A stretch of 64,000 bases of DNA, taken from the NCBI GenBank assembly GCA_020055645.1, contig CM034549.1, positions 32,573,930-32,637,929 on the forward strand, in the 5' to 3' direction. The stretch is from Tomocerus qinae (lineage: Eukaryota > Arthropoda > Collembola > Entomobryomorpha > Tomoceridae). Shown here in pieces: positions 12,255 to 26,715 of this stretch. Both the position numbers and the translations under genes were made by a program. Position 1 is the first letter of the stretch. Each line of letters starts with the position of its first letter. Under the pieces are notes generated by a model. That model searched no databases and was not told where the DNA came from. It saw only the letters and a list, made by a program, of their open reading frames with translations.

Positions 12255-15200
12255 ATGGCTCACCATGGGCATCTCTTTGCCAAAAAGACTTTCCACAAGC
12301 CCACTTACTGCCATCACTGCACCGATATGTTATGGGGTCTTATTCAACAAGGATACATTTGTGAAGGTAGTTTTCAGTTTTACATAAAAACAACCGATTG
12401 ACCACAACATTCACTTTTTTTATTTTAATCTCGCCTGGATGTGTTACACCTGTTTTCTTCAGCCAGCCAGTTACTCTTCAATTGCATTCACTACTTTTCC
12501 TTGTTGTAAAATCTCGGAGAAAGTCCTTAATTGAATCACACCCAAAGAATTTCGAAGAAATTACACGTTTTAACTTGATTTAAAGATTACTTATCAATTG
12601 TATCAATGTACTAAATAACAGTAACGACTGTCTGCTAGTTGGAAACATCAAGCACTAATAATTATTATCCATCTAACAATTTTACTTAAAATTTTTCCTC
12701 GTCAAGAGAAAGCATGAATTTCTTTTATTTTACAGTAGCCTACTTAGCGTAGTCAAATTTCTTTGGCTTAATTCACTTTTAACCTTCGTATCTCGTCATG
12801 ATGTACAAATATCAGTATCGTATTATAATGTAAATCAAACTGATGGAAAACAGGTTAGTAATTGTGAAAGCATGTTGGTAGAGACTTTCTCTTCAGTGAA
12901 ACCGTTAATTAAACATAAACTTCTGCAATATAATGAGTAATTATCCATAATTCTACATCTTAGTGATAATCAGTATTTTAATATGCTAAAAACTTTCTAC
13001 CGCCAAAATTGTTTTATGTTGCAAATATTATAATAAAAATGTCTCTTTGTATATACCTAATGCAGACAGTTGAGTATAGTATTGGCTCACATTTACGATA
13101 TTTATTTAGGTATTGGGTGGAATTCATTAAAAGTAGTTCAAATCGGACTTGTAGGCACATTCATTATTCTTGAAATAGGTTTCCCAAATGTGCCTTTCGA
13201 AGAAAATAAAATGTAGCTTTTTGATGCAATTCAAGAGGGAAAAGAATCAGCGTCATCCATCATTCATGTGCGCGTACATTCTTACATATGAAGTGTTTTA
13301 ACTGATCATTCGATTTGTTTATTTACAGTATGCAACTTTGTGGTGCACGATCGCTGCCTGAAAAATGTTCTGTCACCTTGTTCAACCGTGGCAATATCTT
13401 ACGTAAAGGTAATACTTACTGAAAATTATGAAAATCCTTTTGTTTATAATATTTTGCTGTTATTCGTCTTACTTTTGACTTTGATATTTTTAGACTCCTG
13501 TGGCTCACTGTTGGTCGGAACCAGGTCACTTTAAACGAAAATTTTGCCAAGTGTGTCGGAAGCGTTTGGACGATAGCCCTGCACAACGATGTGAAAGTAG
13601 GTTGATATTGGCCGTTTTCACACTTTTCATAACAAGAGTAAGTAAAAGTCTAAATTTGAATTTGTTTTACAGTTTGTGAATACTTTGTTCACGTGGAGTG
13701 TGTGGAGCTGTCGGTGCCGAACTGTAAAGAATGTGCCACATATTTCCCCGGTCGAGAGTTGTCGTCAGTAAGGCACATTCACCATTGGCGAGAAGGAAAT
13801 CTCGCCTCAAATTCCAAATGTGCTGTTTGTAAGAAGACTTGCTGGTCTTCAGAATGTCTGTCCGGTTACAGGTACGCAAACTAACAAACTTAACACAAAA
13901 TACTAAACAAAAGATTATTATTTCATACAAAGTTATTTCCCTGTAATTCAACTCTTTTTTAAGTACGTCCAAATCCAAATTCCTCCTTGTTGGTTTTGTT
14001 CTTTAAAATTTTCCTTGTTCAAAAATATGACTAATGTACTGTACTAATCAAAAGTTCCTTCTTTTCTTGATTTGGAAATTTTTTGGGGGGGTTTGTCAAA
14101 TTAATAAATTACATAGAACGCCCAGTAGACAGAACAAGTAGCCGCGTTGTTTTGTTGATTCAACTAATTATCATTAAAGTTTTGCACTGATGATTTGCAA
14201 TACATTACATTAGTAAAATCGCTTTGGTTTCTTTTCGTATTATTTATCATTATGATAATATTGTTAGACTGTGGAATATTTGACATACTGTAGGCATGTA
14301 TATTTTAAATTGTCTGGTCCTAAAATATAGACGTTTCCTGAAACGTGGTACCCTAATGAAGGTGGCCTACAGGTGAGGTTGTGGTTGTACTGAAGTAGTG
14401 TCTGTAGTTTTTAGTAGTTAGCTGTGTTTGGCACAGTAGGCTAAATTATCATTCTTTGTTTAACTCATTAACTCTCACTTTACATTTGCTACCTATAATA
14501 GTTGCTGTTTAATTTGTCCTAACCAGAAGTATTTTTTGTTACTCTACTGTTCTAATTTTGTTTTCAATAGCTATGCGTGCAAATCTACTTCATATTTCTA
14601 AAAGCACAATTTTATTAAGCTGTAATAAATATAATTGTTTGTAATTTAACACAACACAATGTTTAAAAAAAATGATATTGCCTTCAGAAATTCTGTTTTG
14701 GAGACTTTAGTAGCTTAGATTGACATGGGTGTTTAACTAACCTTTTTTGGGCTGAACTGAATTTACGTTTTTGTAAACCAAATCTAATAGTTTTAATTTA
14801 CCATGAGAATTTTGTTTAAAAACCTTTCCTAAATGCATTTTTCCATGTGTGCACTGCAACTCATGACATTCAAAATGGTTCAATTTTTATATTTTTTAGA
14901 TGCGAATGGTGCGGAGCCACTGCCCATCCAGCTTGTCACAAATCATTACCCGCAGAATGCAATTTCGGCATCCTGGAGCCGATATACCTTCCTCCACATT
15001 CTGTCTCCATTCCCAGAACAGAAGTTCCAATGGAAACTATTATAGGAGTTTCGTCAAAAAATGTCAAGTCCAAAGAATCCATTACAAGGGAGTTTTCTTG
15101 TCGTAAGTTTTCCAGATATTAATTTATTCACATTTTCATCTTATAAGTAAAAGTATTATTAGTATATATTCCATTAATTAATTTTTTATGCTGTGTATTT

Positions 15201-18200
15201 GTAAATGTTTCATTAAGTGATCACGTTGCTTAATGTTGCCTTCTTAAACAACATTACATGAAAGGCATGTCCTTTATATATTTAGATTTTTTATGTAGAT
15301 GTTTTTGTTTCATTTGCCATCAGTCTAGTCTTCTAATCTAAACTAAATATTATATCAGTATGTACATTTAATTTTATACACACAATTACTACTATCGTAA
15401 GCAGATATTAAAATTGTTGCTTTTGTGAGTTGTGACTGACGAAACAACTGACAAAATGCAGTCTTGACCTCGTGACTGCAGTTTTACTGTTAATGCTGGC
15501 GATATAATAGCATTTCGTGTTACATAAAATGCGATGACCTAGTTAATTTAGTTTAACAAATAGTTTTTGGTTAGTAAATGTATGATTTAATTTTTGTTGA
15601 TTTTTGCTTTTCTGTCGACAACAATGTTTGCTTTCGCTTAGAATGTGCCAAGTATCCAAAACTTTGTTTCCCAAGGAAGAAATGGCAAAGGTACTGCAGA
15701 CACTTATCAACTCAAGGTGAGTGTGAAAAATATAACCAAAATGTAATTGGAAATTGGAATGTGTTCTATGGCTGTTTTGCTATTTATGTGGTATAGTAAG
15801 TGCTAAAGCTTGCCAAACGTTTTGTCTTACTTATTGTTAGCCTTTTATTGTGTTTGTATTCCATAATTTTCATTACTTTAGTAATGCCTGGAAGTATCCG
15901 TTGTAATTTATATTCTATAACACATTAACTGTGGGAATACTTTTTTCTCCAGTATAATAATAATACGTCCCAATAATTGCTGCTTATAACAATTTCACTA
16001 AAATATAGCCTCCTTGAATGTCTAATTGAAATTGTTTCTTTACATATTTAAGAAAAGCACTTACTATTAAAGTTTTAATGACTAAAATGGGAAATCACAT
16101 GTGAAATAAAATTATAGATTTTGATTGATTGCATTGTATTATGATTACAATTTTCACAGCTCGAAGTATATCAGAAGAATTCAGTAGCGGTGATAGAGAC
16201 ACGAAACCACTTCCAAGTCGAGATGGAAGAGGGGACTCTGAGTCAGAGTCAGTTCCGTCTTCTGCAGGTTCCAGAAGTCATGACAAAGAGCGTGAGCGAG
16301 ATGAAGAGTCGATAAAAGTCTACGACGGAAATCAAGGACTTCGAAGGAAACAATTTCGACCAGTTCAAATTGCTAAAACTGCCACAGTGGATCAAATTCT
16401 TTCAGCAGCCCTTAAAAGTTTCCATATTACGAAACCAACGGACAGTTACTATCTCACGGATGCAAGCGACGACGAACAAGTAGAAATAAATGATCCAAAT
16501 CCATTACAAAGTCTAAAGAGGAGGGAGGGAAAGAGGCCGGCAGTATTCATCCGTTTTAGGTTAGTCAATTCCAATCTCTCTTTTTGATTATAAAATAAAA
16601 TGTTGGACCATAAGGTGTGCATTGGAGTCTCTTGGTAGAGATTTAGGTGCATGTTCATTATCCAAAAAATACATAAATGTGTTGGTACTGACATCCGACA
16701 TGGACGTACTACAAGCTTAGCGTCCGGGTGAGTTCGCTAAGCCTGTTAGTGTTCAACCTCCTAATGTAAATAGCATAATTTCCTCCGGAATTACAAGTTA
16801 CGATAGAAATTAAAATGCAATTGCAGGGAGGAGGAAAGGACAACTGGAGAAGTACAAGTTTATTCGGGTAGATTGAAAACAGCCCAAAGTTTAGCGACCA
16901 TTCCAGTCACAGACGACACAACTGTGACTGAAGTTATTTCCGCAGCACTTGATCAGTTTGGACTGGATCCAGACACCCAACTGTCCTACAGAATGATTAA
17001 AGTAGTAATTGACAAAGGTACAGTCGACATTTTTGTAATCAATATATCAAGATTTTAGCTTCATGTTAATAATAGACTCATCAGTAACATTGAAAGATTC
17101 TTTTCAAATACGTAATTAATGTATTTCAGGGGGTGTAACTGAAAGTGTACTCGAGCGGGAAGAGAAACCGTGGCTCCTACTAAAAATCCACGCCAGGGAT
17201 TCTGTACGACAAATGGAGCAGGTGCGATTTCATCTCCAATTAGCAGAAGACCCCCACGGTTCCACGGTCGCCCTATACGTTGGGAATTTGACACCTAATT
17301 TGAATCAGAGGCAATACGAAAATATTCTTATCGAATACCTTGGTCGGGAAAACAAATTTTCTGCAGTCGGCCCAATCTATTATGAGTACGGAAGTTTAGT
17401 TATCACCTACGATGAGTTTCAGACTGCAGTCCGGGCTTTTTATGCTCTGCGGGAGTCAATCCATGAAGACAAGAATCTTTTAGTGATGATGCTGCCGGCC
17501 TTGGCGTCTCACATGATTCCTGCGGGGGTGACGCCCTTACTCGTGTTCGTCAATGTAAAATCAGGTGGCTGTCAAGGGCTGGAGTTGATAACGTCATTCC
17601 GAAAATTGTTAAATCCGTACCAAGTTTTTGACTTGGACAACGGTGGTCCTCTACCAGGATTGTACGTCTTCCGGCATATCGAGAACTATCGTATTCTTGT
17701 ATGTGGAGGAGATGGAACTATTGGCTGGGTTCTGCAATGCTTGGACAATGTAGGACAAGACTCCGAATGTTCCTCTCCGCCGTGTGCCATTGTTCCGTTG
17801 GGAACTGGCAATGATTTGGCAAGAGTTCTAAGATGGGGTCCTGGATACACTGGTGGTGAGGATGCCATGACTCTTCTCAAAGATTTAATTGAGGCAGAAG
17901 AAATTCGGCTGGATCGATGGACTGTCGTTTTTCATCCGGATGAAAAAGCCGATGATAAAGTCGCAAAAAATCAAGCTCGTAAGTTAATGTGTGAGGATTC
18001 AATTCAAAAAATATTATTTTCTAAGAAGAATAATTGGATTTGCTTGAGATATAAGAATCTACATTTTTTGTTTGGGTTTTCTTTTATAAATAGTGCAAGT
18101 CGGAGCGAGTTCTCAAAGTGAGGATAACACTGCAATTTATGTGATGAATAATTACTTCGGGATCGGAATAGATGCAGACCTTTGTTTGGACTTCCATAAC

Positions 18201-19084
18201 GCAAGAGAGGAGAATCCCAATAAGTTTAATTCCCGTTTGCACAATAAAGGTGTATATGTCAAAATGGGTCTCCGAAAAATGGTTTCAAGAAAAATGTGCA
18301 AAGATCTGCACAAAGAAATACGTTTGGAAGTGGACGGAAAGCACATCGAACTACCTCCTGTAGAAGGCATTATAATTCTAAATATTCTCAGGTGAGAAAT
18401 CATTCAAACGCTAAATAGACTTGTTTTCGTGAATATGATAGCATTATTCGTACCAAAATTCTAAGAATAGACATTGTGAGTGGATATGCGTACCTTGGGA
18501 TAATATTTACATAATTGCTGGTAGTATAAAGAAAGAGAAGTGGTAGAGCATAAACATTTAATGATTTTCATATGTTTTGGTACATAGCTGGGGATCTGGA
18601 GCTAATCCTTGGGGACCTGAAAGAGAAGACCAATTTTCCAAGCCAAACCACTGGGATGGTATGCTGGAAGTAGTTGGTGTAACCGGTGTGGTCCATCTTG
18701 GCCAAATTCAGTCAGGGCTTAGATCTGCTATGCGCATCGCACAGGGTGGACATATCAAAATCCGCATTAATACAGATATGCCTGTACAAGTTGATGGAGA
18801 ACCTTGGATTCAAACTCCAGGAGATGTTGTTGTTCTTAAATCTGCTCTTAAAGTAAGATACACATCAATTCGCATTACAAATTAAATAGAAAACTTTTGA
18901 ACCTAGAGTATGTTATTTTTATATAAATATGTTATTTTCCATGCAGGCAACAATGTTGAAGAAGACCAAAATCAAGAGGAGAAATACCGAAGCTGTAATG
19001 TCTCCTTTAGCTTCCTGTCCTTCTCCCACTCCCCCTGCTCCTCCCCCTCCTTCATCTCATCATCAGCAGTCAACAGACGAATAA
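12255..19084 (+). CDS. Diacylglycerol kinase, theta type
   Basis: The product phosphorylates diacylglycerol to phosphatidic acid and so ends DAG signalling at membranes. Coding exons: 12255-12366, 13329-13408, 13494-13596, 13673-13871, 14900-15102, optional 15642-15716, 16160-16559, 16827-17017, 17130-17978, 18094-18391, 18588-18852, 18947-19084. All junctions keep phase at GT-AG borders. The protein is 970 residues with the optional exon or 945 without, close to the family's usual length. Three cysteine-rich C1 domains lie at about 6-50, 69-108 and 135-184; only the theta class has three. A Ras-association region covers about 310-490. The catalytic domain begins near 588 with the glycine-rich GGDGT at 647-651 and GTGNDLAR downstream. 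The accessory domain follows, with a basic and then Pro-rich tail. The start ATG lies just before the first C1 histidine. No gene symbol is assigned because the species is unknown. Confidence 0.93.
15642..15716 (+). other. Candidate 75-nt cassette exon in the DGK gene
   Basis: A stretch with a CTTTCGCTTAG acceptor and an AAG|GTGAGT donor is exactly 75 nt. It is open in the phase set by both neighbours (phase 1 to phase 1), so it can be included or skipped without shifting the frame. It would add 25 basic, cysteine-containing residues between the third C1 domain and the RA region. It may be alternative or spurious. Confidence 0.4.
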
Positions 19085-19118
19085 CACAAACCTCCTGAAT
19101 TAAACGCGAATATATTAA

Positions 19119-19124
19119 AATAAA
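19119..19124 (+). promoter_or_regulatory. Poly(A) signal after DGK
   Basis: AATAAA lies 35 bp after the DGK stop codon and would give a very short 3' UTR. Later signals could be used instead. Confidence 0.5.
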
Positions 19125-22100
19125 CTAACTTACATAAGAAGTCAACCAGACAAAACATCATCAGTTGATCTGAAAATCGAAGTCACATCCAGTTTTTCCA
19201 ATTTAAACTTCAAGTAAGTGGGCAGAGTCGCGTGGAAACGCGAACAGCACAAGTAATTATACTTATAACTATACATATACACAGGACATGATCTACTTCT
19301 TCAATTTTATTTGAAAGTCACATCAAGTCTCTATAAGTTAACTATAGAATGTTATAAAACCTCCTCCTACTGACTTTAAACGGGAAATACTACTTTACAG
19401 AAGGATGCCGTAAGGAAAACTTCCAAATGTTTTTTTCTCCATAAACATCATTACTACATCAAAACAAAGTTAAGTAAGATAAGAAAAGTATTTCAACGAA
19501 TACTTGACTATGAACTAACTTTAATACATGATCGTTAGTTCCACAAGTAAACCCAAAGTATTATTATGATTCAAGAATCTTTAATTAAATTAATTAATTA
19601 GTTAATTAATGAATGTATAACATAAAGTTACAATGAATACTACAGTATATGTAGATACTGGTATCTAGCATTGCTAGAATGTGTTGTTACCGCGTGTAAT
19701 CTATCAAAACCATTATTAGTACTAGCGAAGCGAATGTAGTGCATAATTGCACACAGGTAGATAAAAATAGTGGATTCCAGTTACATAATCTAATACCCTA
19801 CATACCTATACACAAAACAAACATAACTACATCTGTTTTTACAGTTATTCATATTTACGCTAAACTAATCAGAAGTAGTTATAGTACCTTCGAGACACTG
19901 AAAGGAAATCAAAGGCTTTTTTTGCTAAAATACTCCGGCAATTTAAAGCTGTTTCGGACCTTTAGCCATCTATTCTCACAAAGTAAGATTTCTTGAGTCT
20001 TGGTTTGTACAAAGTTGATTGCGTGTACTTACTACCAACGTATAGCAATGATGATACTACAAAGTCTGCGGAGACTGGACTGGACACAGTCCTTCATTCC
20101 TAGAAACATACATTATTAATTAATGCATTTACTAATAATAACGAAAAATCTACATCAGGATTTATATATACTTGTTGAGGTTTAAAAATTAGCCCTGTAT
20201 GGAATCGAAGACTACATAGTTTAAAGTTAAAAATCTGCTTCCTTTTATATTAGAAGTTCATAATGTTTATATTTTCTCCTGGTTAAATTACTATATTTTG
20301 ACTGATGACCAATTTTATTGAATTGACTATTTCGCTTAATTGCTAGTGAGAACTTTTCGTCTTCAGTTGTGTAATTATTGTTTTACCCCCAAAACTGACA
20401 AATATGTGATTTACTAGTTGCATATTAAAGTGACTACTAAGACTATTAGCCTTGCTATTAATGTACAAGTATTCAACAGCTATAAAGTTTTATTTCTTCT
20501 GTTACGCAATGTGCTTTCAGACTGCAATAACTAGTTCTTAAAATTTCCCGTAAATGCAAATTAAAATAAAATAATGTTGGCTTGATCAACGATGTATTCC
20601 GTATGCCAAATAGACAAAAGCCAAGTGATTGGGAAAACAACGATAATACTATTTGCATACCAAATTTAGGAAGCCAAGGTTAATTACTGATATTGCTGTC
20701 TCTTAAAAATTTGACTCTCTGTAAGGTCAGTCAGGAATTACGATAGTCCTATCTAGTCATTCTAATCACGCGTTTTTTACCTGTTGAAATCTCAAGTTTG
20801 ACTTCTGTGTGGTAGATAATTTATTGACTCATTTATTTGTGTGAACTCGGAAGCGAATGTTTGTGAGATAGTTTAGTTTCCTCATCATCATGACCTTACC
20901 GTTGCATTTCGATGTTATAACGTAGTTCATGCAAAAATAAGCCTATACGAATTTTGCTTACGCATGAACTTTTACGTTAATTACAATCTTGATTGGAATT
21001 TGGAATCATAACAAGTTCACATGAGGGATGTATTACTTGTTACTGTTAGCATAACGTAAAATAATGATGTTTACTAAAATAAGACAACGCCATTTCTTAG
21101 CCATTCCGTGTAGGTTTAGAGTTACGATTATTATATGACTGTGGCTGTGGCATTTTATCACTGTAATGGTACCATAACTTAATTTTATTATCTTACATAT
21201 ATGCATACTTAACATGTATGCCATGATGTGGATAACCGAAACCTATATTATACTAGTCTTATCCTTTAAACAACGTTGGTAGGTAAGGTTAGGTATGTAT
21301 AGGTACTTTCTTCATATTTATTTATTATTATGTAGTAAGTATCTTATTATTTATTTATTTATTATTATTATGTAGTTAAGTGTATCATATTATTCTAGTT
21401 CATTAAAATCAATGCAATTGTGTTTAAATTATATAATTAATATGTAAAATCGGATTTTATGAACAAGGTGAATGTGACATGAGAATCTCATCGTGTCCAT
21501 TCCGATGTTCAATTCCTTATCAATATTATTATTAAATTATTGCTATGTGCATTACACTGTACTTATTTCTTTACAGTTAATACCCCGGTAATTTATTGAG
21601 CGGATTAAGTGTGTAGTGATTTGAAACGCATTGTAAATACTGAATACTGCGTGTAACATGTGGTGGTAGCAGAACGTGTAGGGGATATAGTATAATTTAA
21701 CGGTAAGTGAGGTAATAATATTATAGTATCTGTAGTAGTACCTTTGTTCACGTTCATAAAGTCAGCTTTGCTAAAGGAAAATGTTTTGGCGTATCGATTT
21801 TCTGAATAAGGTAAAATGTAGTAAGTAGAGAGAGTACTACTTGTATAGGCAAAGGCAGGAGAGAGTCGTAGGGAGTGTACGAAAAAGGGATGTAATGTAA
21901 ATTAAAACGAAGCCAACTAAAGTAACATGGGTGGGTGTATTGGATTGGATAGATAATTAGTGTGTAGGGATGAGTTGGAGAGCCTTTACGTTAAAGTACT
22001 TATGTAAAAAGAGAGACGGAATACAGAAATCCTAATAATTGCAGAAATGTATATTTAGATGTGTAGATACTCTATATATAAATGCAATCTTAGTATTTCG

Positions 22101-25100
22101 ATTGTATATATAATATGATATATGAATACTAAAATACACCTACTAACTACTGCAAGGTAGATACATACAGGCATAACATAGTACATACATACATTATAGT
22201 ACTATCTACATACATAACTTAGTATGAAAATGAAACGATACCATTCTGTGGCCAAATTATCTTCTCTATATACAATCGTATCCAATAACATTACATGTAA
22301 AATACTATTTACCATACCGCAATAACAGTTCAATTCTACTACATTCAATATACATTGAAGACGCTGAACCAAATGCTAAAATAAAACACTCATACAATAC
22401 AGGTAGCAGAGTAGATTCTCCCGACCAGGTATCTATTGATGTCGAATCCAAGGAATTCATACCAAATAGTTTGTAAAAGCAATCATGATTTGAATTAAAA
22501 AGAATGTAAGCGTCTCCTTGTCGATTCTAATCTACTCTATACTCTTCTAGACTTTGCAGAAGAAGGAATACAAAGGATTATTCATAAACTCATTATAAAT
22601 ATCAGTATTATTATAAACTTATTAACTGACTTGAATTGACTATATACATATAATAATAGTATACAGTACATTATTGCATTATATTTATTCTGTCTTATTC
22701 TAGGGAGTAGGGAGTGGACATTTATATGGACACTCTGCTACTACTCCTCTAAAATTAATTATAATAGTAACTCTCACATTAACCTAACCAACCCAGGTTG
22801 CGTACAAAATATATGGGGGAAACTGAATCAGACACTATGTAGAGGAGAACTAGTACTCTAATAACCATCTATTGTATGAATCTTACCTTCTTAATAATTA
22901 ATTCAGTATCTGTATTGTATTATATATTATGAGGAAGAAGTTACTATAAACTCTGTAAGTCAACGACATTTAGTACTATCTTATGGCAAGTATATACCTC
23001 CCATCATCGCATTCTACTATACCTAACTGAACTACTAAAACACTAAGTATGTATAGTAACAAATTACATAGCTACAAACCCTTCATTGTTACATTTTCAT
23101 TGACAAGTCAATAATATAAATGCATAGATAGTGCAAATAATTTGTTAAAAGTTTGTATGAATTATGAATGCGTTGGTTGTTGTTGATTCGAATTGTCTTC
23201 TCTTTATGACAGACATCCAATTGAGCAATATTATGTATCTTGCATTGATTTAAGTGATAAGCACAAAGTATTTCGCTTGAATACCCAAGTATGTACAACT
23301 CGCTACTCGTATTAACTTTAAGAATACCCGAACACTATATATATTATAGTACATACAAATTGACTCATAAAGCCAAGCCAGCCTATAATTACTTATATAT
23401 ATGCAAAATAAAGCACAAACCATCAGCAATGAATTAAAATGAAACGAACAAGGAAACATACGCATAATAATAAATCAAAGGAATAAGTACGGGCTACATA
23501 CATTACAGACAAATGTAAGTAGTGAAGTACATTCAGTAACTTAACGCATAATTAAAACGTACAGTTAGAGTTAAGATATAGAGAGTACACTTCATAGTAA
23601 TAATAATAAAATACTATAAATTAATAATCAATAAACACATCCTGTAACTTAAATGTTGATTAATACTAACTACCTTTTGGAAGGCTAAATGATTTGTCCT
23701 TAATTTTTGCACTGCGTATAATATGTACATGTGTGCGTAACGAGTTACGCATTCTATGCACATAAGTATACACTTATCATATACATACTTATGTGTAGGA
23801 TATTATCAACACAAATTGCATTAGTAGCGGTAGTCAAGTTGTACTGTATTGTCTTTAGACGTCTGATGTATGCACGTGTGACATTAACTTAACATACCTG
23901 TTAATGTTGCTTATTAACATTATTTATTATTATGAATTCACATACTAAGCTACATAATGATACAACCCAAGATCGAATTCACTTGAATCCCTCTCACATA
24001 CAATGTTATTTTATTGTATTACACTGTTATTGTGGTGTGTTCCTTGTAATTATTTGTACCTTACTATGATTTACATTTTAATTCTCGGTTTTATCCGGAG
24101 GAAATTGTAAAATTCATGGTGGATTTTCTTTAGTGCAGCAGTTCAATTGCTGGAAACCTAACACATACAAATAACGTAATTTAACTTATGAGAAACTGTA
24201 AGGTAACAGACATAAATACATTTATTACGTAATCGTATTGTATTTATAACATACTCATGTGCAATGAAAAAGTATTGGTGTGTACGTACTATATATTTAT
24301 ATGAGTTTACTTGTTTAATTGACTATCTTAAGTATTATCATTATTGTACTAGCTAACTATCAATTCAGGTCAGCCGTGTCATTGTCCATGTCATGTAAGC
24401 ATATTTCTGTGTTCCTTGTCAACATTAATAATGCTTTTCCAGGCATCGTGGTGTTGTCCATTATGTCATTGTATTCATATTTCTAAACAATTTCCTTCTA
24501 CTATTCTCTTGGAAATATTTCAATGTTCAACTTCAAGTTCAACGATTTTCCATGTAACCAAAGAAAGTAACAAAACGTTCGCTTTTTCATTTCTAGTCAG
24601 AAAATTGTCAACAGATTCAGAAAGAGTTAATATTGAACAAGACACTAATTGACTTCATCTGTCAATTCTACAGGTTTGAATATTTAAGGACAAGGAATTG
24701 GGAAACAGACAAGTTATGTTTATAGTTTTCTGAAAGAATAGCTAACAATGTTAGGTATATAAATAAATACGGTATGAAAATTCAAATTGCTGAAACTTTA
24801 ACAATTTATAATTCATTACAACTTCTCAGTTACAAGCAAAATTCACACTTTCTACAGAATTCTAATTTCTATTTCCATTTACGTATATACAATGAGAACT
24901 TTTAACTTCTAAGTCTAAATTCTAAATTGTACATGAATTTTTTGTTATTATAATACTAGTGTATTACTTGAGTTTGTTAACCAATTGTTGTATCTTTGTT
25001 GTAGTTTTTTGTGTAACCTGCATTAACATATAATTCAGTCAGTTTGTCTTCATTACCTTTACAAGATTAGAATGGAAAAAAGTGAAATGTTAATGAACTG

Positions 25101-25924
25101 TGAAGCGTTAGAGTAGATTATTAGTAAATGAATGTGTATACCCTTACCTACATAATTCCCAACTCCAAACCCCACTCATGTGTGTATATGATATCCAAAT
25201 ATCAGAAGAACGCAAAAAGAAACCAAAAATTAAAAAAATATAAAGTACTTGTCACTTGCATTTACCTAGTACAAAGAAAAGACGCCATTCTACCCTAAGC
25301 TGAAAGACCTGATGACATTTTGGTATAAAAGAAACTGATTTTCAGGTCTTTATACCACAGTGTTAGAATTTCAACTTGGGGTGCAGTTTTTTCATTGTAT
25401 TACTCATCCGTGGAAGATATGGGGCTCGGTTACTTTCAGCCAAGGGCAAATGCCGACAAAGAGTTTACGATGAGAAGAGAAAGTCAGTTTTCTTCAGAGA
25501 AGTTTGATGAAAATCGGAAAGGTGACTTTCTCCGCACAAAATTGTAAATAGGCATCTCTGAATTCCGTGGGGGATGAAAGTAATTTTTATTTTTCATAGG
25601 GATGGGATGTGCGGCTGACAAGAGAGCTTTCAAGTCTCTTCGAAACATTACAACTAATCTAAATTAAATTATTATGTACGAACGATATGAGGATGGTATG
25701 ATATGATAGTAATAATGAATGGGTATAATGCGACAGAGACGCTAAGTCATATTGAGAAGATTGGAAGAAAAGTTAGCAATGTTGATTGATGCTAGTATTA
25801 TTAAGTAAATTACAGTCTTATTATACTACTATAAAATATTATACAATATAAATATAATAACGATGTAAAACAAACATAATAAAATAATATAACAAAATAA
25901 ACCATAATGTACTTACACTTATTT
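19125..25924. other. Intergenic, no supported gene
   Basis: About 6.8 kb of AT-rich DNA with TTAT and TTAA runs (for example 19580-19612 and 21320-21370). Only short open frames are present, with no domain or splice pattern. Part could be an extended DGK 3' UTR. Confidence 0.55.
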
Positions 25925-25929
25925 GCCAG

Positions 25930-26582
25930 TGGAGAGGGCTAATAAGGCTGTGCTATGAGTCATTTTTGGTTTTCCTTACTTTTCCATGCTCCTAGGAATG
26001 ATGTGATAAACGTGCAAGCCGCAACTTGGTGTGTTAGACACTTTTTATTTATGTACTATAAATAATTACACACACACATATTCTAGGTAACAATTACTAA
26101 CTAACAAACAGGTAAGTAAGGGTTCAGGTGAGTACACAGGTAACTTAATTAGGGGCACTAATTAAGTTTGGAGAACAGCACCGAAAATTGCGTGCTTCTC
26201 CGTCAGGATTCGGAAGTGTACTACTTGCTAGCATTCAAGTTTGGGTGCTAGGCAAGTGCAGTTGTGTCACATGACACATTCATATATACATAGGTAGGTA
26301 TGGGCAATACAACTACATACTATGCTATATTAGAATACAAGTAGGTAGGTAGGTAGGCTACACACTATTGTACATTACATTTCATACATTGCATATTTCA
26401 TAATACTAGGAAACCCCGCACTAAGGGGATTGACACAATTAGCCTAGTACATTCATACTACCATCCATGCATAAGGTCTACACTCGAGAGGAGGTTTCGA
26501 GCTAACGCCAAAGCGACCGTCCGTTCCGTCGCTTGCATGGTGCTCATGGAAGGAGGTGGCAGGAGGCCTTTGGGAGTAACTC

Positions 26583-26654
<72 letters not shown>

Positions 26655-26705
26655 ACTGTCCCTCTCTAGTCCTTATACTAGAGGAGAGTCTATGAGGCGT
26701 CTCCA
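25930..26705 (-). repeat. 3' LTR of the 4.7-kb element
   Basis: A 776-bp LTR with TG...CA ends. It contains a 92-bp 28S rRNA-like stretch at 26572-26663, a GC-rich hairpin near 26505-26535, a (GTAG)n microsatellite at about 26340-26355, and on the - strand an AATAAA at 26044-26049 that can serve as the polyadenylation signal. Confidence 0.95.
26572..26663 (+). other. 28S rRNA fragment embedded in the 3' LTR
   Basis: From GGGAGTAACT to CACTGTCCCT the sequence follows the near-universal eukaryotic 28S rRNA core, including CTCTTAAGGTAGCCAAATGC and TAATTAGTGACGCGCATGAA. I see one difference from the sequence I know (CTCTGACT for CTATGACT). This is the segment where R2 (at TTAAGG/TAGCC) and R1 (about 70 bp on) insert. 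Homology stops sharply on both sides, so it is a captured fragment, not an rDNA unit. It is antisense to the element. Confidence 0.88.
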
Positions 26706-26715
26706 TTCTCCCCAC
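26706..26715 (-). other. Polypurine tract of the 4.7-kb element
   Basis: Read on the - strand, GTGGGGAGAA lies directly against the 3' LTR, as expected for the plus-strand DNA primer. Confidence 0.75.

Noticed and set aside
19580..19612. AT palindrome made of TTAATTAA words
   Set aside because: Low-complexity run expected in AT-rich DNA; no flanking duplication.
24416..24652. 78-codon + strand frame with Cys pairs
   Set aside because: The cysteine spacing fits no zinc-finger pattern, and it does not begin with an ATG.
26505..26571. GC-rich hairpin left of the 28S fragment, considered as further rRNA
   Set aside because: In 28S the sequence just before GGGAGTAAC is different and well conserved, so homology seems to begin at 26572.
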